Shown here: positions 29,260-35,904 of the stretch, piece by piece | How positions within the stretch are numbered: position 1 is the first letter of the stretch | Layout of the letters: each line of letters starts with the position of its first letter | Source: Fennellomyces sp. T-0311 | Taxonomy: Eukaryota; Mucoromycota; Mucoromycetes; Mucorales; Lichtheimiaceae | DNA: 35,904 bases | Assembly (NCBI GenBank): GCA_025266875.1 | Contig: JALLLT010000108.1 | Location: 1-35,904, forward strand | Direction: 5' to 3' | Translations under genes and position numbers: made by a program | The notes under the pieces: model-generated | Told to the model about the DNA's origin: nothing | Database searches by the model: none | What the model saw: only the letters and a program-made list of their open reading frames with translations

Positions 29260-30112
29260 ACTATGACAACAGCATATATCAACAAGTTTGGCGGTACCAG
29301 GTCTCCGATTCTGATGAACCTGGCATGGGATATATGGCACTTTTGTCTCACGAACAAACCCATATTCAGCTGACGTACATCCCTTCACCATTCAATCCGG
29401 CTGACGCCCCATCACGACGCATAACTACTCAACTGGAATGGCGAATAGCAACACCCTTCTTTCAACTTCTGAATCACAAGTGGGGTCCCCATCAAGTCGA
29501 TCTCTTTGCCCACTGCCTGGACACTCACCTGCCGAGATACGTCATATGGAAATGGGATCCCCTGGCGCTGGCAACGGACGCAATGACCATCGTCTGAAGT
29601 CAACTGGGGCGGGTCTATATCTGTCCTTCGTGGAACCTCATCTCGATGATTCTCGCCAAACTCAAGTATGATTGGGCAACTGCGACGGTGATCACCCCTT
29701 GGTGGCCCTCAGCAATTTGGTTTCTAACGATTCAGCAAATGTCATTCAGCCAACCTCTGAAAATCCCACGCCAATCAGTACTACCCGCAATCGGTCAAGA
29801 AACAAACGTCCTTGACAAGAATCCCCACTGGTCCCTAGCAGCCTGGAGTATAAACGGCGACGTTTAGCAGTGGCTGGTGCCGATCAAGATGTTATCGACT
29901 TGGTTCTCCATCTGGATCGACAACAAGCACAACAACAATACAGCTACATTCAAAATCGATATATCACCTGGTGCGACATTCGTGGCGTTCAACCTTTGGA
30001 TTTGATACCAGAAAATCTAATCAACTTCCTGGCTCATGGGCGCAAGGCTGCTAACTGGCAAACCTCGACCATCGAAAACTATCGCTCTGCAATTCTGGTG
30101 ATGTTCACCATG

Positions 30113-30545
30113 TGAAGTGAATCAACGGTACAAAGAATAAAAAGAGACTTATAAAAGTATCTTTGAAGTTTCGGATATGGTTTATTGAATGCAACGCTCT
30201 ATGCTTTTATATCTTTTGTGTATTGAATCAGCGATGGCAGTTTAGATAGTGTTTCGTCTTCAGAATTGCCTGAATAGATAGAGGACGTATAGAATCCTTT
30301 CCTTTGTTCTGATCATGCGGATCTGAGGATGTCTTTGACATCCACCATGCAGTGTAATGACTGCATTGCTATATTGGAGTCAATTCCATGTCCTGTTGAG
30401 TTTATCCCATTCGTTCATACGGTGTAATTCTTAATCCGTGTAGACAAGTTACTATGTAAGTACACTTTGTGATAATGTTGAACCGATATGTGTTATCCAA
30501 TAGGAAATATCTTCTATTATTATCATCTGTGGTTGTTTCACCACA
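30113..30545 (-). mobile_element. Solo LTR, 433 bp, reverse orientation, CCATG/CTATG target duplication
   Basis: Plus-strand ends are TGAAGTGAATCAACGG and GGTTGTTTCACCACA (TG…CA). The flanks CCATG (30108-30112) and CTATG (30546-30550) differ by one C/T change. Deleting the LTR and one flank restores the recombinase frame (VMFTM then DTHLI). On the minus strand TATAAAA starts at 30211 and AATAAA 25 bp later. Confidence 0.8.
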
Positions 30546-30862
30546 CTATGGACACTCACCTCATCACTGATTCCTGGCTGTACAAGGTATATTTCCAATC
30601 ATTGAAGGCTTCTACACTTCGACCTCCTCCATCTGGCCCTTTGGACATTACCCCCGTTCTTCAACACTTTCAACAAATTGGACCCAACGAGCAACTGGAC
30701 CCTGTGCTTCTCACTTACAAGTTGGCTTGGCTTCTTGGTCTATGTGGTTTTATGCGACCTTCTGACATTGAGCAGATTGATTTGCAGAAGTTGATTATTC
30801 TGCCTACTATTACGAATTCGGTGACTTTGTGGTATCGCTCAATTGGAAAGCTTCAAATGACG

Positions 30863-31192
30863 TGACCAAAAATAAGATAATGTTTTATTGAAGAGAACTA
30901 CTCTCTATTTATAATGATGATGAGTCGGGACGGAGGAGGTGAATGCTTTTCTATCAGAGCCGAATCCGTGTTATCGCCGTAATCCCTAATGACCATACTG
31001 CCTTATTACGAAGGAGCGGATAATCATGCAGAGACTGAGTTAACGTGAATGGTCCTTCTTGAAGTCTGAACCCAGATCAAGGTCTCACTGACACACAAGC
31101 CAGTGAACAGGCCAATAGATAACTGTGCGATTGTTGATGTCGAAATAAAGGAACGGATGTAACAAAGGCTGAGATGGAAAGGTCTGTAGACA
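30863..31192 (-). mobile_element. Probable solo LTR, about 330 bp, reverse orientation
   Basis: The recombinase frame breaks after SIGKLQMT and resumes after about 330 bp. Minus-strand TATAAATA starts at 30913 and AATAAA 24 bp later, as in the other LTRs. Candidate ends are TGACCAAAAATAAG and GTCTGTAGACA. No clean target duplication was found, so boundaries are approximate. Confidence 0.55.
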
Positions 31193-31620
31193 ATGGATGA
31201 CTGGTATGTCAGGATACGACAGACTTTGATGGTTATTGGTCCCAAGGAAACACAGGAGGGCGAAAGGATCACCAAGGACATCACCATCGCCATGCATCCT
31301 GATCCCTTGTTGTGCCCAGTTCGTGCGCTGTACACCTATCTCAATCGCATCACGTCGCAGCCTTGCCCTTTTCGCCATCCATTGCTTTCGGAAGCCACGA
31401 TTCACTACTTATCCACAATTTCAACAACTATGCCAAGCACGTCCAATCACAAGCTATTAGCAAGCATATCCAAAAAGTCATGGCCTTTATTCCCCGTACT
31501 GCGGGTAACAAGCCAATCAAATCACATGCATTGGGATTGGCTTATGCTGTGCGCTGTTACGCTACTTTTGGTTCTGAAAACTATAATCTGTTAAGGTCAC
31601 TTGGAATGGTAAAACCTTAT

Positions 31621-31915
31621 TGGTTCGTATGAAACCTAAAATTTCCCAGAAACGAATAATTATCCAGAAACGAATCTTTTGTTCAGAATACGAGACCTTG
31701 TCCAGAAAAAGATCTTACCAGAATAGCTATCTGCTCCTCCTTAGTGTAATTATCCAGAATAGCTTTAGATTCTAGAAATATATAGCTGGAAATATATAAG
31801 GTATAAATAGAGCGTTCGTATTTTCAATAAACTACAGTTCTTTTTCTGCTAAACTTTACTTTTTAGTTTTTTCTCTTTTGAGACACATTTAGTTTTTTGT
31901 CTAGATATTACTGCA
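31621..31915 (+). repeat. 5' LTR of the gypsy-like element
   Basis: The right edge is set by ACTGCA, then GT and the primer-binding site. The left edge is uncertain (31615-31635) because the 3' LTR is outside the window. TATAAATA starts at 31802 and AATAAA at 31826, 24 bp apart. The U3-like part has short direct repeats (TTATCCAGAAACGAAT, TTATCCAGAATAGC). Confidence 0.7.
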
Positions 31916-31917
31916 GT

Positions 31918-31928
31918 TGGCATCCGAT
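31918..31928 (+). other. tRNA primer-binding site
   Basis: TGGCATCCGAT starts two bases after the LTR end. TGG is the complement of the tRNA CCA tail. The donor tRNA would have a 3' end complementary to this stretch; I cannot name it from the sequence alone. Confidence 0.6.
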
Positions 31929-32232
31929 TATATGTCCAAGCTCAAGAACTCCTGCGGTCAATTTAACTAACCTTTTAGGTTACTAACCTGTATTTAGGTA
32001 TTATTAGAAAAACTCATTAAGACAAGCTATTCTTGTCAAATTTCAGTTGTGTCTAAATCGATAGAGATACGGCATAACATCTTGGTGCTCACTACAGGGG
32101 TCGTTTTAAAGAAGATACCCTCAGATAATAAGGAGATAATACGTCATTCCGTCACACCGACGACGAAGATACAAAGTTAGAAAACCTCAATCTAAGACTG
32201 AGACCGAAGTCAAAACCAAACAAACAAACAAT
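31929..32232 (+). other. Untranslated leader of the gypsy-like element
   Basis: About 300 bp between the primer-binding site and the gag ATG, with no ORF of note. Its end is A/C-rich (CAAACAAACAAACAAT) directly before the ATG at 32233, a typical unstructured eukaryotic translation start context. Confidence 0.55.
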
Positions 32233-35200
32233 ATGCCGGAAAGCTCCTCTGAGAACAAGAAACACATAGATACTGCACAAGTCATAACAGCACCATCACC
32301 TGTGTTGGTTAGCACCAATAGCGCTTGTTTCAAGCCAAAGCTGATCGATTTCTGCGGCTATGAAGGAGAGGATTTCCGTCATTTCAAAGAAACCCTAGAA
32401 TCGTATTTCACAATTACCAATGTGTCTGACAGTGCTCGAAAAGCTGATATCCTAAGAGCACAGTTGAAGAAGTACGCTCGCATTTATTTACAAGTCAAAA
32501 CGAGAAGCAATCATGCACTTAAGGCCAACTATGAGAGTCTCGTTAAACTTCTAGAAGAAGAATATCTCACGGAGGATATTATCGAACAATACAAAGATGC
32601 TTTTTTTAGACTAAAACAAGGCGAAAACGAATCGCCTCGCACTTTTCTAGCAAGGGTCTACCAAGGAGCCGACTTGGCCAACTTGTATGGAAAGGAAGGC
32701 AACATATTAGTCGAAACCCAATTTAAAAATGGATTACTTCCTCGTGTAAGGAAACATTGTCAGACACAGAATGCAACCGACTTTGACAAATATAGACTGT
32801 GCGCATATGGATATTGGAGGGGGCAACACGGAACGGTGCTGTATCCTCAAGATAATCCATTTGTTCCTATGAAGGAGGAAGAAAGAATTCCGCCAGCTTG
32901 GTATGATCGACTTGCTCCTTCTAAGGAAGCATTGGATAGAGCCAGAGCACATGCATTGCGGGTGCCCGCTTATGAACCAGGAAGTGAATCACCTACTATA
33001 GACTCTTTAACCCGACAAATGCAAAACTTAGAGCTATACCAGCATGAAGCGGCAAACAGTAGGTATGGTGCATCAGTACATCAACGACCCCAAACGGATT
33101 GTTACAGTAGCAATGAGCTTGAATCCATGATTCGCAGGATAATTCAGGAAGAGACTAGAAAAACAGCAGATTTCCGTAATCGAAATAATAATATGCCACG
33201 ACGTTTTAACAACAACAGATCCCAGTATCAGAACGGCCCGTCATATAATTATAGAAACGGAAGAATGGATGAAGGCCCTACGAGTCGTAATTTCCAGCCC
33301 AACCGCCAAAATAATTACAGACAAAATTTTCTATCCAATCCTCAGCAAAATTACCAACCAAACAGAGAAACGTATCGCGCACGCCCAAATTCGCCGTCAG
33401 GAACAATAGCCGCATTGGTAGAAGAGGAAGAATTCAAGCTTCTTCAGAGAAACAGTCAACATATGGAAGACGATTATGATTGCCTTGAAAGATATACCGA
33501 ACTGAAGGAAAATGACTACAGTGAAAATGAATCAGACGAATATGATAATGAATGCGACGAAGAAATATATCACACAGAAAATGAAGAGTTATTTCCTGCC
33601 CGTGAGTTGCGACCAAGGAATGATTCAGGAAGGGTAAAAAAAGTAGACAACCCGCAAAAGAAAGTGGCTTTTCGAGAGTTACCTTTACGTAGGAAAAAGA
33701 AGGATCGACAGAACACAGTAACGACAAACAACGGAAACACGGTTTCGGAGGTTGCACATGAAAATACCAAGAATGATTCCACTCCACCTGTCTCAAACAT
33801 GGAATTAGATCCTGAAGTAATACAGAATTTGCCTCAACCACCTTCATCAACATTTGGAAGAACCAATTTCACGCGTGAAGAAACGCCTATATGGAAAACG
33901 ACTACAAAAAAAGCGCCGGTGGGTAGACAATGGACTAAATTCAGAAATGATTTTGAAAAAATGGATTTAGACACCCCTTCGTCAGATAATAGTGCTCGCA
34001 CAACTAAGACTGGCACTAAAGTAGTGGATTTGACTACGCCTCAGCAAGGAAGGAAAAAGGTTGCACAATCTAATGTCAAGCAAACCACGAAAAAGACAAC
34101 TGCTATAAGAAATGCGGGAAAAACGCAGGTCAAGCGTAGAACGGCCAGCGGACGCATACATATGGCACCAAAGAAAATGGCTCCCTACAACATTTCAGCC
34201 GACATCTTGAACAGATCTGCTGATATAAGCGTAGGACAATTAATTTCTATTGTTCCTTCATTACGAAGACAACTAATAGCCTCATGTCGAGAATCACGCA
34301 CTCTAGCAGTTTTGGATAATCAAGGATCAGATGCTAATGCACCTTACACCACAGCTTTATATGCTAATTTTGTAGTACACTCTGTCCCAGTTAAAGCTCT
34401 TATTGACTCAGGTGCATCAAAGACATGCTTGTCAAAAGCTTTCATAGACCGCTTAGGAATGCGTATTACAGATCCTTCAGCCGCCATATTTTTGCTGGGA
34501 AATGGAGACCGACAAGCCTCTTTGGGTACTATTGCTAATGTACCATTAAGACCGAACTTTACAAATCCGGTGCCTATAACCATAGAGGTACTCCCGGATT
34601 GTCCGGTTGACTTGATAGTTGGAAACAATTGGCTATCTAAAGCTCGTGCGCGAATCGATTATGAATCCAAGAAATTATGGATCAACCATGGAACCACTCG
34701 ATCTATACCTATAAGTTGTGAACGTCAATCTTCTAAGCCAATCGCTTATACGTCAGTAGAAGATACGGAGGAGGGCTCAGAATCAGGATACTCGACAGAA
34801 TCTACTAGCGATTCAGAAATTGAGATTGAACCAGTAGATCCCGCATTTGAATCTGACAATACACACTCCTCTCCTTTAGATGAAATGTTGGCTTCAGAAT
34901 TTTGGTTGGGCGAAGAACTCTTCACAATAAAGGATGATCGCCCAATAAACGTAGATATCCACGAAGGAAGGATCCGAGTAAACACGGTAGAGGATATATG
35001 CCTGGAACCAGATTCGTACTATACTTATGAGGTGCCCATTAAAGGTCGACTATACAACACATATGTATTTGAAAATGGTGAATCACTAGGCCATGGAATT
35101 GACGTATACAGTGGGATACTATATGAAAATGAAAAATCATACCGCGTAACGTTATTGAATATGTCAGATAAATTATTGACATTGCAAGCTAATACGTATT

Positions 35201-35457
35201 TGGGTGATCTTGTACCTGTTACCAATGATTGCAAAGGGTATTATTTGCCAAATCTTGAAGATTTGAATTCCGAGGTCAAGCTAAAATATAAGTTCCCACC
35301 ACTTTCCAAAGAACAAGTAGACATGGTAGAGATAGGAAAAATAGACCCTCAAACACGGCAAGAATTTCTCGCACTCTTGGCGGCATACCAGGACATCTTT
35401 GATTGGGATGGCCGCACACTAGGAAGGACGACTAGACTAACATATACCTTCCATTAA
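32233..35457 (+). CDS. Gag-protease polyprotein of the gypsy-like element
   Basis: This is one uninterrupted 1074-codon frame from ATG 32233. The gag region (about residues 35-200) has YEGEDFRHFKETLESYF, ENESPRTFLARVYQGADL and FKNGLLPRVRKH, as in retrotransposon capsids. Instead of a CCHC zinc knuckle there is an Asn/Arg/Gln-rich tract (about residues 315-380, NRNNNMPRRFNNN, NRQNNYRQNF). A long acidic then basic linker follows (to about 700). The aspartic protease is at about 715-800 with ALIDSGASKTCLSKAF (active-site DSGA) and VDLIVGNNWL. An acidic segment follows (SESGYSTESTSDSE), then the approach to RT (QDIFDWDGRTLGRTT). The frame ends TYTFH at 35457 where one base is out of register; the RT continues in another frame. 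Protein processing and capsid assembly are inferred from the family. Confidence 0.85.
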   Translation: MPESSSENKKHIDTAQVITAPSPVLVSTNSACFKPKLIDFCGYEGEDFRHFKETLESYFTITNVSDSARKADILRAQLKKYARIYLQVKTRSNHALKANYESLVKLLEEEYLTEDIIEQYKDAFFRLKQGENESPRTFLARVYQGADLANLYGKEGNILVETQFKNGLLPRVRKHCQTQNATDFDKYRLCAYGYWRGQHGTVLYPQDNPFVPMKEEERIPPAWYDRLAPSKEALDRARAHALRVPAYEPGSESPTIDSLTRQMQNLELYQHEAANSRYGASVHQRPQTDCYSSNELESMIRRIIQEETRKTADFRNRNNNMPRRFNNNRSQYQNGPSYNYRNGRMDEGPTSRNFQPNRQNNYRQNFLSNPQQNYQPNRETYRARPNSPSGTIAALVEEEEFKLLQRNSQHMEDDYDCLERYTELKENDYSENESDEYDNECDEEIYHTENEELFPARELRPRNDSGRVKKVDNPQKKVAFRELPLRRKKKDRQNTVTTNNGNTVSEVAHENTKNDSTPPVSNMELDPEVIQNLPQPPSSTFGRTNFTREETPIWKTTTKKAPVGRQWTKFRNDFEKMDLDTPSSDNSARTTKTGTKVVDLTTPQQGRKKVAQSNVKQTTKKTTAIRNAGKTQVKRRTASGRIHMAPKKMAPYNISADILNRSADISVGQLISIVPSLRRQLIASCRESRTLAVLDNQGSDANAPYTTALYANFVVHSVPVKALIDSGASKTCLSKAFIDRLGMRITDPSAAIFLLGNGDRQASLGTIANVPLRPNFTNPVPITIEVLPDCPVDLIVGNNWLSKARARIDYESKKLWINHGTTRSIPISCERQSSKPIAYTSVEDTEEGSESGYSTESTSDSEIEIEPVDPAFESDNTHSSPLDEMLASEFWLGEELFTIKDDRPINVDIHEGRIRVNTVEDICLEPDSYYTYEVPIKGRLYNTYVFENGESLGHGIDVYSGILYENEKSYRVTLLNMSDKLLTLQANTYLGDLVPVTNDCKGYYLPNLEDLNSEVKLKYKFPPLSKEQVDMVEIGKIDPQTRQEFLALLAAYQDIFDWDGRTLGRTTRLTYTFH

Positions 35458-35904
35458 AAGAAGATGCAGTACCAGTACGAACCAGACCATATCGGATGGC
35501 CCCAGTGGAAAAGGAATTTCTAAAAAAAAGAACTCGACCGGATGTGTGAAATGGGAATTATTAGGCCTTCGGCATCTCCTTGGGCTTCTCCCATTATATT
35601 GGTCCCAAAGAAAGATGGTACCTACAGAATCACATGTGATCTGCGCAAACTAAACAAACAACTACGTGTCGATTCGTTCCCTCTTAGCAGGATTGATGAT
35701 CTACTAGATGAATTGGGAACGCTTCCATATACTCAGTATGCGATATGTCCAGAGGTTATTCACAAGTACCATTAGCCCCCGGAATTAGTACAGAATGTAC
35801 TGGGTTTGTGTGTTGCTTGGGGAGTTATGAGCACTTAACTCTTCCACAAGGCCTCAGCGCCTCGGTTAGCTGTTTTCTCACGCCTAGTCAGTATTTGTTT
35901 ATCG
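35446..35904 (+). pseudogene. Reverse transcriptase N-terminus of the gypsy-like element, several frameshifts
   Basis: The RT continues in shifted frames. LPLKEDAVPVRTRPYRMAP (about 35450-35520) is followed by a run of eight A (35523-35530) where the frame changes. Next come CEMGIIRPSASPWASPIILV, PKKDGTYRITCDLRKLNKQ and FPLSRIDDLLDELG. The frame changes near 35725, then SVCDMSRGYSQVPLAPG (motif A, with the catalytic aspartate) and CTGFVCCLGSYEHLTLPQG. It changes again near 35865. At least three single-base shifts within 450 bp mean this RT is not functional, or that the assembly has errors here. Confidence 0.75.

Larger units (their letters stand above)
27137..29867 (+). pseudogene. DIRS reverse transcriptase/RNase H ORF, interrupted
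   Basis: The frame starts with GRLSFFQKAWWKLTND (27142 on) and has TAA at 27199-27201 before VIRHGYKIPF. After the LTR at 27342-27761 it continues with no frame loss: EEIPRDSLGFRSYIFTIPKK, GGLRPVTNLRPL, motif A-like NDFATSTDPQDYFLHQLVH, FGLAPSPMIQTKIL (motif B), IYLDDSLIL (motif C, the catalytic YLDD), then LGFLINFNKSIL. RNase H follows: VFMDASTEPWSI, NWKELRVIW, LRIYCNN. After the LTR at 28838-29259 come TTAYINKFGGTRSPILM and PFNPADAPSR, then VDLFAHCLDTHLPRY and PSWNLISMIL. Lesions are TGA at 28611-28613, 28800-28802 and 29595-29597 and a frameshift near 29356. It is clearly a dead copy of the RT/RH protein. Confidence 0.82.
26102..31620 (+). mobile_element. DIRS-type tyrosine-recombinase retrotransposon, decayed and cut by four solo LTRs
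   Basis: Three ORFs lie in DIRS order: a gag-like protein (26301-27136), an RT/RNase H protein (about 27137-29867) and a tyrosine recombinase (about 29870-31620). Solo LTRs at 27342, 28838, 30113 and about 30863 interrupt the coding frames. I did not identify the terminal or internal complementary repeats of DIRS elements, so the outer limits are approximate. Confidence 0.75.
29870..31632 (+). pseudogene. DIRS tyrosine recombinase, interrupted by two solo LTRs
   Basis: The N-terminal core-binding part reads DQDVIDLVLHLDRQQAQQ, YIQNRYITWCDIRG and STIENYRSAILVMFTM. After the LTR at 30113-30545 the frame continues without shift into DTHLITDSWLYKVYFQSLK, then LAWLLGLCGFMRPSDIEQID, where the arginine is the likely catalytic one. 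After the second LTR (about 30863-31192) come QTLMVIGPKETQEGERITKD and CPVRALYTYLNRI. A frame change near 31400 leads to KHIQKVMAFIPRTAG and the C-terminal HALGLAYAVRCYATFGSEN, matching the HxxR region in position. The distal tyrosine is not certain. This catalytic protein replaces an integrase in DIRS elements and acts on circular DNA. The true start is unclear; no good ATG is visible. Confidence 0.72.
31621..35904 (+). mobile_element. Ty3/gypsy-like LTR retrotransposon, 5' part, truncated by window end
   Basis: A 5' LTR (about 31621-31915), a primer-binding site (31918), an untranslated leader, a long gag-protease ORF (32233-35457) and a frameshifted reverse transcriptase follow in Ty3/gypsy order. 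The window ends inside the RT, so RNase H, integrase and the 3' LTR are not visible. It appears to have entered the end of the DIRS recombinase gene. Confidence 0.85.

Overview
The window looks like a gene-poor, transposon-packed stretch of a fungal nuclear genome. Introns are about 47-70 bp with GT..AG ends and CTAAC-type branch points. Genes carry TATA boxes and AATAAA-type signals, and every protein I could place belongs to a mobile element. The mix (PIF/Harbinger, CACTA-like Plavaka/Tnp2 transposons, DIRS-type tyrosine-recombinase retrotransposons, Ty3/gypsy elements and many solo LTRs) suggests an early-diverging fungus, perhaps Mucoromycota. That placement is inference. I found no host housekeeping gene, tRNA, rRNA or CRISPR array.

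Layout. (1) 111-3950: a decayed DIRS-like element on the minus strand, split at a TTA site by a complete two-gene PIF/Harbinger element (657-3459). (2) About 4236-7982: a second, degenerate Harbinger-like element with 45-bp inverted repeats, a broken transposase and a broken Myb/SANT-like partner. (3) 8380-17807: a 9.4-kb CACTG-ended Plavaka/CMC-type element with a GTA target duplication. It holds a multi-exon transposase (minus) and a divergently transcribed coiled-coil accessory gene (plus). A third Harbinger element (11319-14369) has landed in its transposase and an 827-bp solo LTR (16485-17311) lies behind the accessory gene. (4) 18086-18977: an orphan NAM/SANT-like pseudogene. (5) 19187-26101: an inverted-repeat sequence whose right arm is split at CTG by a second Plavaka element (19533-25971), again with a transposase and a divergent accessory gene, here apparently intact. 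(6) About 26102-31620: a DIRS-type element (gag-like ORF, RT/RNase H ORF, tyrosine recombinase) cut by four solo LTRs. (7) About 31621-35904: the 5' part of a Ty3/gypsy element (LTR, primer-binding site, long gag-protease ORF, frameshifted RT) running off the window.

How the genes work together. In all three Harbinger elements a DDE transposase and a Myb/SANT-like DNA-binding partner face each other tail to tail. In both Plavaka elements the transposase is paired head to head with a small multi-exon protein of the same architecture, and the element ends carry dense subterminal repeats. This resembles a TnpA-like accessory factor and its binding array. Most transposases carry nonsense codons and single-base frameshifts, so most copies are dead. 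The Plavaka-2 accessory gene, the Harbinger-1 Myb-like gene and the gypsy gag-protease ORF remain open.
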